Of a DNA stretch of 64,000 bases, positions 23,939-33,348 are shown in pieces (the stretch's first letter is position 1; the number at the start of each line of letters is the position of its first letter). Location: assembly GCA_027604705.1 (NCBI GenBank), contig JADHYV010000077.1:1-64000 (forward strand), written 5' to 3'. A program made the position numbers and the translations under genes. The notes under the pieces are model-generated. The model was not told where the DNA came from and did no database searches. It worked only from the letters and a program-made list of their open reading frames with translations. This DNA comes from Allomyces arbusculus. Taxonomy: Eukaryota > Blastocladiomycota > Blastocladiomycetes > Blastocladiales > Blastocladiaceae.

Positions 23939-24237
23939 ATGCTTTCAATTGTTCGATTGCTTTGCTTTCTGTTGTGCACTCGGATTATACAATGCAAGCT
24001 ATTGTTTGTGATTGCGACTCCACGTGTTTATAATGAGCGATTGAGGTCGCACACAGATCGCCAGTCGCCCCAATAGGTTGTTGCGTGTCAAGAGCGGCAA
24101 TAGGACGCATTCAATCAAGCTGACAATTGCATGCGGCAGGTTGGTTTGGGCTCCAGACTTCGGGGTTTGAGAAATGGTAGACCGTGTCTCGACAACGATG
24201 CCTGCAAAGAGGCGTCATGTTGCTCGTGTTGCCATGA

Positions 24238-24435
24238 TTGCTTGACGTTGATGCCAATCGAGTCATTGAACCAAGTGTCTGGCCAGTTGCTGCCTTGCGG
24301 CAAGACCTGGTCGAGATGTTGATCAGCCTCTGTGCAGCTAAGTATTTATCTCTCGTCATTGACTGCCTAGTGACTCTCTCCACCTGTTCACGGCTGTGGA
24401 GACGCGCAGTGGGCATATTAAAAAGCTCTTCTTGA
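24238..24435 (+). pseudogene. F-box-like fragment
   Basis: 65 codons reading LRQDLVEMLISLC ... LVTLSTCSRLWRRAVGI, which has the helix spacing and the closing CSRLWRR of an F-box. No downstream substrate-binding domain remains in frame. The rest of 23280-25534 holds only short frames without recognisable domains. Confidence 0.35.
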
Positions 24436-25534
24436 TACAACATCGATTTGAAAGAAACGTCACGTCCAGACTACTTTCCAACAAAAAATTGCTGGCCAAA
24501 ACAGCATCACCACAAACGCAAGCCTTGGGTAATGCTCCAGAAGCATGCACACTGAGTGCCGTACTTTGGGCATTTGTCCCACATAAACTAGCACCTCGAT
24601 GCCACCAACGGCATGCTGTTCCACAGCTCAAAGAACTGCAATCAAGATCAGGCTGTGGTCAAATGAACGGCGCCGCCCGGGATGGTAAGCCTGCAAACGA
24701 ACAAAGCCCCATCCAGAATCGAATTTCCTAGCACAGCTCAAGGTGCGTGGTTTGCAATGCAGCGTCTGAGTTGCTCTGTGGGACAAGACAGCAGAGCATG
24801 ATCATGCCAATTTCGAGGCGCCTCATGGGTAGGAATCGATTCAGGTACGCGTCAACCTGGTCCAGGAGTTCATCTGCGTGCCACATCCGTTTCGACAAGC
24901 GTAGGGCCATCAGGCTCGAGGCCAGTGCGAGGAACCGCTGCATGGAGTGCGCGAGGTGCGTGGAGACAGAGAGAGCAGCAAAAGGCAGTATGTGCAAAGA
25001 ATTCGGAGCCATTATTCATGGACCCCACGAAATATATGTCGATTATGTGGAGAGCAAGGCCTTGGAGGTCGACGTGCGATTGCGGTCGTACTGGTCGCAA
25101 AACGGTCACACCCGCGGCTGTAGAATGTGGGTGAGTAATCAGCGGTGGTTTCGTCGCTGAGCATGGTCTCTTGGTCAATCACACAAGTGGTCTTGAGCAA
25201 GTTGTTGTCTGGAGCTGCTGCTGCCGCCAAAAATTTTCTGGATATGGCTGTCGGGCGGAGCTAATGGTTTCGTCGAGCATCGAGCTCATTGTTGCCAACG
25301 TTGCGCTTGTGATGTTGCCTTTACGCACTATTGATTTCACCATAACAGCATGCGTTTGACGTGGACTATTTGACCAAACGCTTTCTCACTTCTCACTCGC
25401 GCCAGTTGAGATCTGAACGTCGTCGGCAACCACAGCCAGCATCATCCATCACCCATTCTCAGCACACGACTTGGCGCACTGCGCTCGGCCCCATCTTCGA
25501 CGACCGATTCCAGCCAGCCACGCCCATTTCCGCC

Positions 25535-27138
25535 ATGCAGGTCGGCAGCACCGGCGACATTCGCAACCTGCTGATGCGACTCTACCGGGACCTGCGCGCC
25601 ATCAAGTACCCCGGCCGCCCGGAACCCGCAGAGTACCTGCCGCCCATGGCTTTCCACCCGGTCACGCCACGCCGTCGCTGACCCCCTCATGGCGCGCGGC
25701 TCCCACTAGCCTTTGCGCGGGCCTGTCCGCCGTCTACCTGCCCATTATCCACTACGTTCTGCTCGATGCCTTCCCGCGCGTCGCGCAGGACCTTGTTGGC
25801 AACAACCAGTATGCGATGCACGGCAAGCGCGACCGCCGGTTCCTCGACGCCGTCTACCGCGTGTTACGGGACCTGTTTGCCTACAAGCCGGCGCTCACGC
25901 GCGACCAGGTCCGTTCCTGCTCGTTCCCCGCACCACCGTCGCGCACACCTAGCATCACACCTGACGGCGCGCCAGCTGTCCCTCCGATCGACCTAGTTCT
26001 TCCACCACGGATTCGCCGCGCGCAAACTGCTTTTCCTGCTCGACATGATCGAGCTCGTGCGCAACCGCGCGCGCGACCTTGACCGGCTCGCGAAACTGCA
26101 CGCGCCCGTCTCGGCGGCGACCGTTGCGGCCGCGACGTCTACGTCGGCGCGGTCTGGGACGACCGGTGCACGGTCCACGTCATCGTCGGCACCGTCCATG
26201 ACGCACCTCGCGCACCAGATCGAAGCCGCGACCGCCGCTGCCGCCGCGGGAGCGCGCGGGGACGATATCTCGTACACGTTGCCGGTGCCCGCAAAAGACG
26301 CACCGGCGCCGTCGTCACCGCCACGCCGCGGCACGCACGTGGCGAGTAGCAGCGACGAGGGCGGTGACGAGGACGAGGACGAGCGAGATGACGAGGACCA
26401 CGTTGCGGTGCGACACCGCGTGGACCCGTTGTTTGTGACCGCCGACGAGTTGCGTGAAATGGATGCGGTGGAGCCGAGGCCCGATGGTGACGGGATGCGG
26501 TGGAGTGACTTGCACAAGGTGCTTGCGTACGTGCAGACGTCGCTGACAACGCTCGAGGCGACGCTGCGTGTCATGCAGGGGAGGCTGGATGCGGTCGAGG
26601 GTGCGCAGATGAGTGCTGAGGAGAGGGCGAAAGCGGTCGAAGCCGAGCGGGAAAGGTTGGTCGCACAGAATGAGGTGCGTGTGATGGTTCCCATTCTTTT
26701 CGAAGGGAGCGAACGACATTGACCATTGCGATTGGCCTGCAGGCGCTCAAGCTCGAAAACGAGTTGCTGACCAAGGAAGTGGCCACGCTCAAGACGGCCA
26801 TGCAGCGGCGCGAACCCGTCTTCTCGGCACTCTCTGCCCGGCCACCGCCAACGGCAACAGCAGCAACGGCAACAGCATCCGCATCTGCGCCTCCACCGAC
26901 CCGACCATCCTTCTCATCCGCCCCGCCTTCCCCGCCCGCACCAGCACGACCGACTGTTCCCGCACGATCCACCGCTCCCGCACGTTCCGCCGCTCCCGCA
27001 CCCACCGCATCCGTCCAATCGCAACTGAACGACGCCAAAGCGATTCGCGATGCGATCGCGCACAGGCTGCAGTCGACGCAGGCGCTCATGCAAGGACTGC
27101 AGCGGCTGTCGTCGGACACGACCAGTCCCGTCAAGTGA
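25535..27138 (+). CDS. CEP44: Centrosomal/centriolar protein CEP44
   Basis: Four exons: 25535-25632, 25710-25908, 25997-26674, 26743-27138, all GT-AG with matching phases. Residues 1-120 form the CEP44 domain: GDIRNLLMRLYRDLRAIKYP, VYLPIIHYVLLDAFPRVAQD, RFLDAVYRVLRDLFAYKPAL, GFAARKLLFLLDMIELV. A long acidic/Ala-rich linker follows, then a coiled coil (DLHKVLAYVQTSLTTLEATL onward) and a Pro/Ala-rich stretch with repeated APARS/VPARS units. In animals CEP44 binds microtubules and helps centriole-to-centrosome conversion. Its presence fits a fungus that builds basal bodies for zoospores. The stop is 44 bp from the end of ISCA2 on the other strand. Confidence 0.88.
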
Positions 27139-27182
27139 TGACGACTCTCGTCTTTATTTATTGGCAACAAATACACTTTGAT

Positions 27183-27935
27183 TACATTTTGACCTCGAAT
27201 GACGTGCCGCACCCACAGCTCGACCCGGCGTTCGGGTTATCGACGAGCTTGAACGCACGACCAATCAGTTCGTCGGTGAAGACGAGCCGGGAGCCGGAGA
27301 TGAGGCCGAGCGAGACGTCGTCGACAAGGACCTTGGCGCCTTGCGCGTCAAAGTATCTGCATGCAAAATATTGAACGTGAGCATCGGCTTATAGTGCGAC
27401 GGTGCGACGAAAACGCAACGCACACGTCGTCGGGCGTCTGCGACTTGAGGTCGGTCAAGTCGAGCTTGTACTCGAACCCGTGGCACCCCCCGGCATCCAC
27501 GGTAATGCGCAGCGCCTGCTGGTCGTTGCCGTCACGGTCGTAAATCTTGCGCAGTTGCTGGTGGAGCCATTTGGTCAGGTCCATTCCGCATCGTATCGGT
27601 TACAAAGCTGCACAGCAAGTGCATCAGCTTACCTGCACGGCCGACTCGTCAATCAGCAATACCAGCGGCATTCCTTGATCATTGACGGGCGGCGGGTTGG
27701 GCGCCACGATGCGCGTCGCGACCGTCGAGTAGCTGCGGCCGGCTGCGAGCCATGGTCGCGGGGCATGTGCATGGGACGAGGGTGGACGAGCGGAAAATGG
27801 AAATGCGGGTGCTCTCCTTGCTGGTGCCGTGGCGGTCGCAAGGAATCGTGCCAGCGCGGTCGCGCGATGGATTGAACGGGAACGAAGCATTGGGGAGTGC
27901 GCGGCCAATCGCAGCATTGGCCTGGCAGCGAACAT
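27183..27935 (-). CDS. ISCA2: Mitochondrial iron-sulfur cluster assembly protein ISCA2
   Basis: A-type carrier needed for late mitochondrial [4Fe-4S] assembly. Three exons: 27935-27633, about 27557-27424, about 27356-27183. The N-terminus is a long Arg/Ala-rich presequence (MFAARPMLRLAAHSPMLRSR). After the first intron, which ends ccaccag, the HesB fold appears: QLRKIYDRDG, ALRITVDAGGCHGFEYKL, AKVLVDDVSLGLISGSRLVF, and the closing SSCGCGTSFEVKM. All three cluster-ligand cysteines (GGC, CGC) are present. The GGCHGF block has His where many homologues have Ser or Gly. Tail-to-tail with CEP44. Confidence 0.93.
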
Positions 27936-29284
27936 GGTGGTAATGGGTCGGAATGAGCTTGCAGCGTTGCTTGCGGGTGCTTTCTTGCAGTCGCGATGCG
28001 GGTGGAGGTGAGGTTGGAGAGGAGCAACAGGAGCGGAAGGGATCAGCGTTGATCAACACACCAACAGGCGCGCCGCGCGATCACATTGTTGCGGCATTTC
28101 ATTTGTCAGGTTGGGGCCCTGCCAAACCTGTCCTGCCACACATATCGTCAACAGGCAGACAGTGGTTTTCCGCCGAAAACTGGCGATAATTTACTGGGCG
28201 ATCTCCATCAGGGTAGCTACTCCCCGAATGGAACCGATATCAAAGTCGATGTTTACCAATTATTGGACAGGGTCGAAGGCAGATCTCCTCAGTACAATGT
28301 GCCAGCTCACACGAGATGAACATGCTGGTCGATTGCTCATATTTCAAGGCGAGAAATCGTCACGCCAACAGATCTGGGCTTGCAAACATGCCTTGGGGCT
28401 GGCGCAGCGCGCTGAGCTTTATCTCTGGCTGTAATCACGCTTGCAGAACCGTATTTCTTGAAACCTGCTCCATCAGTTTGGACTGGCAGTACGTCAAGCC
28501 ATACCTAAGTCTGAGTTATAGGAAGCAGTCATTCTAAAGCCCATCTAACACATGCTGGCCGCATCCATGCGTGGCTGCCATTGCGTTGCTCAAGAGCGAG
28601 TTTGTCACGTCAGGCTCACAGAACTAATGGAGGCCTCAAACATGCACCTCTGCATCCTGCACATCGTGCGTGGGGGCAGCCGCATCATTGTGGACTGCCA
28701 GACTCAAGGACCCAGCTTGCAAGGTCACATCCAGGGCTGCTAGGCGGCGAATCCTTTTGTTTGTCGCCTGGTGCTAAGTTGCTGGTCGCGATTCCATGCG
28801 GTCGAGGCGATGCATCACGACGCTGCGTTTACGACGTTGCTGCTGCGATGCTGTTGCAACATTCCTGCCGCAACGCTGTTGTGGGCTGCGACAGGGGCGG
28901 TGCGTTGAATGATTTTTGGCCTCTGTGTCGACCTCGCACCAGACCTGTCAAAGTCACTGGGTCAAATCGCCAAAGTGTTCCACAGAAGCTGTCAGATGTC
29001 AGTGTTTCTTCACAAATGCTTGCAAAATTGACAAAACCCTGGAATTGTGGAGGACGTCCCACCACCAATGCCGTTTGTGAGACGTCTGGTGACAGCCATT
29101 TTGTTGAAGCCAGGGAGGAAAAAAATTCCCAAGGGACGACTGGCTTTGCAGAGAACCCTGTTCTATCTAATAGACCTCGCTTGCACAACAGAACCTGCCT
29201 GCTCCGAAACAAAGCAATGGGAAAATAATGGCGCAGCTGGCGGCGCCGTGACTGCATCCCTCTCAGGCCACAGACCGCGTCAAC
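27936..29284. other. 1.3-kb gene-poor region
   Basis: AT-richer. Contains only short frames without recognisable domains. The proximal part is the ISCA2 promoter side. No repeat or RNA gene seen. Confidence 0.45.
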
Positions 29285-30216
29285 TTACGCGTGCACCTCC
29301 CAGACGTTGATGTTCGACGAGCCGGAGCTGTGGTAGCCCTCGGTGGCCAGGAACTGGACGCCGAGCGGGCCCAACTTCATGCCATGACTGGCCCAGGCCT
29401 TAAAGTGGTTGCCAATCGTGATCGTGCCCGACGAGCGGCGGTTGCGGCGCACGCTCCAGTACTGCTGGAATTTGCCGCCGGACGGCGACGGGTCCTTGCG
29501 GAAGACCTGGTAAATATCGTACGTGTCGCCATCCGAGACCAAGGTGCCGCGGAACTCGCCCGTGGGGCGGTAGTTGCCCCAGTTATCGGTGATGTAGTAC
29601 TCGACCGACCAGTCCTTGGCCCACCCGTAGACTGACAGGTACCCGTTGCCCTGCGGGCTGAACGTGCCCGAGTACGACACTACGCGTGTGGGCGAACCCG
29701 TCTGCCAGCCTTTACCCGCAACAAAGTTGCTGACGCCATTCCACGACGTCTTGTACTGGCCGTCGGGCCCAACGGAAATGGACGAATGGCCTGGGACGTC
29801 GGCCCAGAACGAGTACCAGAGGCCGCCCTCGTAACCGGACCCGTTCTTGGAAATGGTCTTCCACGCTTGAGCTGCGGAAGTGGGGAACGCGGGCGCCAAC
29901 AAAATCAGGGCCGTCACAACGACGGAAGCCGTGAGAAAAGGGGCAACGATGGCACGGTCATGGTGGGGGCAGGGTGGGGTGGACGTCATCGTTGTCAGCG
30001 AAATGAACGTAATGGGAATAGAGTGGAAGCGAGGGGATGGCCCGAATCGCGGATTGGTGGAATGGACGCGCAGTTTCTGGCGGGGGAACACAAACCTTTG
30101 GCGGCTTGCACTGAGGTCGTCGGGGCCGCGAGCGCCGGGTTCACCAGGGTCGCCACTAACGTGGCGATCGCGAGAAAGAGGGCAGCGGCGACCGTGAAAG
30201 GAGTGCTGGAGTGCAT
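29285..30216 (-). CDS. GH11 endo-1,4-beta-xylanase (complete)
   Basis: Secreted xylan-degrading enzyme. Exon 1 is 30216-30096 with a signal peptide (MHSSTPFTVAAALFLAIATL ... ALA|APTTS). A 224-bp intron joins in phase 1 to exon 2, 29871-29285. The mature jelly-roll has SGYEGGLWYSFWAD, the nucleophile block KDWSVEYYITDNWGNYRPTG, the thumb region around FRKDPSPSGGKFQQYWSVRR, and the acid/base block ATEGYHSSGSSNINVW; both catalytic Glu are present. Length (about 235 residues) is normal. The intron is stopless in the xylanase frame and itself encodes a second hydrophobic leader that could start at an internal ATG near 29991. Paralogue at 1-661. No carbohydrate-binding module. Confidence 0.95.
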
Positions 30217-30775
30217 CGTTGCAGGTGGCGAGGAGGTGCGATGGCAGTCATCGAGGCGAGGGGGACGGCCCAAATTTATAGGAGAGGGCGCACGACGCTC
30301 TGACAGAGGAACGTGCCATGGGAGCGGCGAGCAGCACATGTGTGATCCGGAAATACTTCGAGCCCGCTGATCCGGGTCCCGAAAAACGCCTCGCGCAATC
30401 GGAGATGCGAGGACGACAATTCCCTCAAATTGCACGCTGACACGAAAGGCTTTGCTCAGAGACTCTTGCCGTTCGTGGTGCAAAATCGTTTCATTTTCAT
30501 TACGTTCAGGCTTTGGTCGGCGGCATTGCAGGAAATGGAGGGTTTGTCCGAATGAGCTGCACGTTGCTCGGCACTGCGCTTCTTGCCGATCCGAGACTTT
30601 TCAATTGGGAGACCCCCTGCGTGGATTGTTCTTGTATCTAAGAGGCGTCCGTTTCGCTCTCCTATGCCGAATCTCCTGGGCCCGAATTGGCATGATTGAT
30701 CGAGGGTTTGTGACTTCAGTGGTGACTGGTGTCAGCTGCTATCCATGCACATTCCCCTCGAGCTATGAAATGCGG
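30217..30775. repeat. Duplicated upstream region of the xylanase genes, copy 2
   Basis: Direct-orientation counterpart of 662-1180, best conserved over the first 100 bp upstream of the gene and again near 30485-30510 and 30640-30680. It holds the TATA box of this xylanase. Confidence 0.7.
30274..30280 (-). promoter_or_regulatory. TATA box of xylanase copy 2
   Basis: TATAAAT on the minus strand about 60 nt upstream of the ATG at 30216, within a block conserved with the other xylanase copy. Confidence 0.55.
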
Positions 30776-31225
30776 TCCCCGCCCCCCATTCCTTCCCGCC
30801 ACGCATTGCCTGATATTTTCCCGCCAAAAATTAAGGACTTGCCCTTGCCATTCGCTACGAGCTTTCTTGGGGTTCCATTTTTGCACATGCTCCATGTCAT
30901 GTGTATTTTTGACGCTTACCTCAAAGTTGACTGCGACGTTGGCCCAGGTTGCAAGCATTAAAGCATCTTCCACGGTGCGACTCAAAGGTTAATTTGGCTT
31001 CAGGTGAGAATGGATGGCTTTTTTCATCCGCCACGGTGACAGCAATTTTCGAAAACCACCCATCCGGGCGACTCAAATGTCATCGAGCGAGCCATTTTGG
31101 ATGACCCGATAGCACCGACCGAAAGCACTACGTGCAACTCCCTGGCCGGGCGCCGCTGACGCCTCGACGAGTCCCACCTGCAGCCAAGGTCGAGCGCACC
31201 ACCGTTCCACAGCCTCGGCCAGCAC

Positions 31226-31740
31226 GACCGACAGCAGATCAACCCACACCGGCCACACCCACAACGAGAAACGGCTGCAGGCCGAGCGGCGGGGAACAGT
31301 GAAGGTTCAGCACAGCGCGCACCACGACAAGCTTGCGCAGCGCAAACATGGCGCACTACTGTCGACGGTTTGTCTCGATGATCGAACAGTTGTGCAGCAC
31401 CCCGCGTGTCGGTGAATGGACCATCAACAGCGTCGATATAAAAGCACCAACTCCTCACAAACGCAGCAGTCACAAAAACAACTTCGTTTGTCCCACCATG
31501 CCAAACAACAACTCGGGAACCTAAGCGGCGCCAATTGGTCGTGGTGGCAGGAGAGATGCTGCCAGCAACCGGCCAAGAGCGCGTGTATTTTTATCAAGCG
31601 CATCGTTGGGAAGTGTCAACATGAAACGTTTGTGTCGATGTGCATGGTGCACACGATGTGGGCGTGGAAGGACGTCGAAGGACGCGTCGGTGTTGGTTGT
31701 TTAATCAAGTGACGTGGAAGGGCCATGGAGAGGGACCAAG
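31226..31740. other. Internal segment unique to MITE copy 2
   Basis: At the junction, copy 1 reads ccaaccttg directly followed by tcggtcgtg, while copy 2 has 515 bp between these two motifs. The segment has no clear inverted ends or target duplication of its own. It may be original element sequence lost from copy 1, or an insertion. Confidence 0.6.
31437..31443 (+). promoter_or_regulatory. TATA box inside the MITE-specific segment
   Basis: TATAAAA followed about 55 bp downstream by an ATG in the context caccATGcc. That frame is only eight codons (MPNNNSGT), so if the box works it drives a short or non-coding transcript. Confidence 0.3.
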
Positions 31741-31898
31741 GTTGGCATCACAAAGTTTTCGTCTGCACCATGGGGCTCGGCTCGCAGCGTTTCTGGCAGA
31801 TTTGGCTTAAGAAAAAATGACCAAACCGTGGGGTTTTATGACCGCTAGATGTAGGTTTGACCCTTTGGTTTGGGTCGTCACCATGGGAGATGCTCTTA

Positions 31899-32478
31899 TG
31901 GAACGGCCAGCCGTTCATCGTGGGATGTGAAGCGGTTGCCTAGTGCAGTCTCAATGGCGTGGAGGAGATAGACAGGACTGCAGCAATAGGAGCGAAGCAG
32001 ATGGGCGATGAGGGTCTTTGATGAACAGGAGCGATCACAATGACTGCTGCCTCGCTGTCACTGTATTTCAACTGTCAGGTTATGTCCTCCTCCCACAGCT
32101 CTCTCGCCGCAAGCGTTACAACACAGGCGGACCATGAGTAGGTAGGTCTTTCTGCGGTATTTGCTTCTCTCGCTTCTGTCATTGGTGTCACAGCTCCGCA
32201 TGCTGCTTTTAGGGCGGCCATGAGAATGGAAGAAGGCGCAAAGAACAAAGCATTGGAAAGTCTATGGACCATCCAAGCACCACAGACATCAATGACGGCG
32301 CAAAAACTGGACTTCGTCATCCCCTTAGCGCGGCCAACATTGAAACGGCATGCCAAACCGTTCCCAGTGCGATATGCCGTCCAAGGTATGTGAACCAGAC
32401 TGCTCCATGGCCGGCATGTCTCGGTCCAGCACAGCTACTCGTCATCACCCTCAACCCAATCTCCAGACGCAAATTGAG
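31899..32478. other. Gene-poor stretch
   Basis: No recognisable coding domain or repeat. May contain the decayed 3' part of the minus-strand F-box/ankyrin relic. Confidence 0.4.
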
Positions 32479-33061
32479 CTACAAGAGTGTCAACGTTTCG
32501 CAACCGAGTTGACGACCAGAGTGTTTGGGGGAATTTACAGAAGTCAAATCTCCTTGCAGAGTCTCACGCAGCATACCGATGTGACAAACATGCATGCACC
32601 CGTGCCAGGTTTTGGGCCCGATTGCAATGGATTCGACAAGAAGACGCACGACTTGGTCACGGCCAAGACCACATGAAGCATTTATGATGTGATGGAGCAG
32701 GTTGTACCATTCGTCAAACTGGTCGGGAGCGTGATGAAGTGGTTCAGAGAAATGTTGCGAGAGCAAGCGCGGCAACAAGATCTGGGTCGGCAGCATCAAT
32801 GGCCATGTAGAGACGACTTTGGGGAACCCATCCCGAGAGAGCGTTGAGCGACGTGGCGGGAAATCAGGTCGGCGGAGAAACGAGAGCACTGTGCGTGCAT
32901 TGGGCAAGAGCAACATCGTAAAGGAAGCGGTCGAATTCCTCCGCGGGAACTGGAAGCTGGGACGAGGTGCGGCACGTTGCCTGCAAGCGTGCCGTGCTCT
33001 GGGTGTCGAGGTATATCTCCATTGTGGCCAACACCACGTCAGGAAACCTGGCGAGTTCCAT
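32479..33061 (-). pseudogene. F-box/ankyrin-type gene relic, copy A
   Basis: From the ATG at 33061 the text reads LARFPDVVLATMEIYLDTQS then an F-box-like close (LQATCR). The frame then shifts to LYMAIDAADPDLVAALALAT and again to DQFDEWYNLLHHIINAS and VVRLLVESIAIGPKTWHGCM. The plus-strand copy at 53506-55050 gives the same order (FLDTQSTPRPQGTCR, YMAINATDSDLVAWLLPQHF, EWFCLLHRVLIAP, ALVEHVYADPKSWHKCM). The two are paralogues, each broken in several places. Ancestral role (substrate receptor for SCF ubiquitin ligase) is inferred. Confidence 0.62.
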
Positions 33062-33348
33062 GGTTCTCAAGATACGAGGGTCGCCTTGTTGTAATGGCAA
33101 TCCATCGGGCGAGCTGAGGGCACAAGAGAGAGTTAGAGAGAGAGAACACGAGAGAAAAGGCCCAGGATGTGTCGATTTGAAGCACGCACTGTGAAGGAAA
33201 AGTAGATATCGAGCGAACAAGCATCAAGCATTCTCGCAGCCGCCACATCCATCGCAAACGGGCGGACCGTGATCTGCCGTTTGGCTGCGCCTTGTTCCTT
33301 GCACTTTTTGGCGGACGGGTCTTGATCAGCCAGCACAGCGCACCGACA

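Larger units (their letters stand above)
30961..31895 (-). mobile_element. MITE-like DNA transposon, copy 2 (935 bp)
   Basis: Reverse-complement relative of 1378-1778. The left end reads AAGCATCTTCCACGGTG and the right end is the complement of GAGCATCTCCCATGGTG. TTA flanks both sides (30958-30960 and 31896-31898), which is the TWA target-site habit of PIF/Harbinger elements. Homology to copy 1 covers about 30961-31225 and 31741-31895. The 515 bp between are absent from copy 1. No transposase is encoded. Confidence 0.72.
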
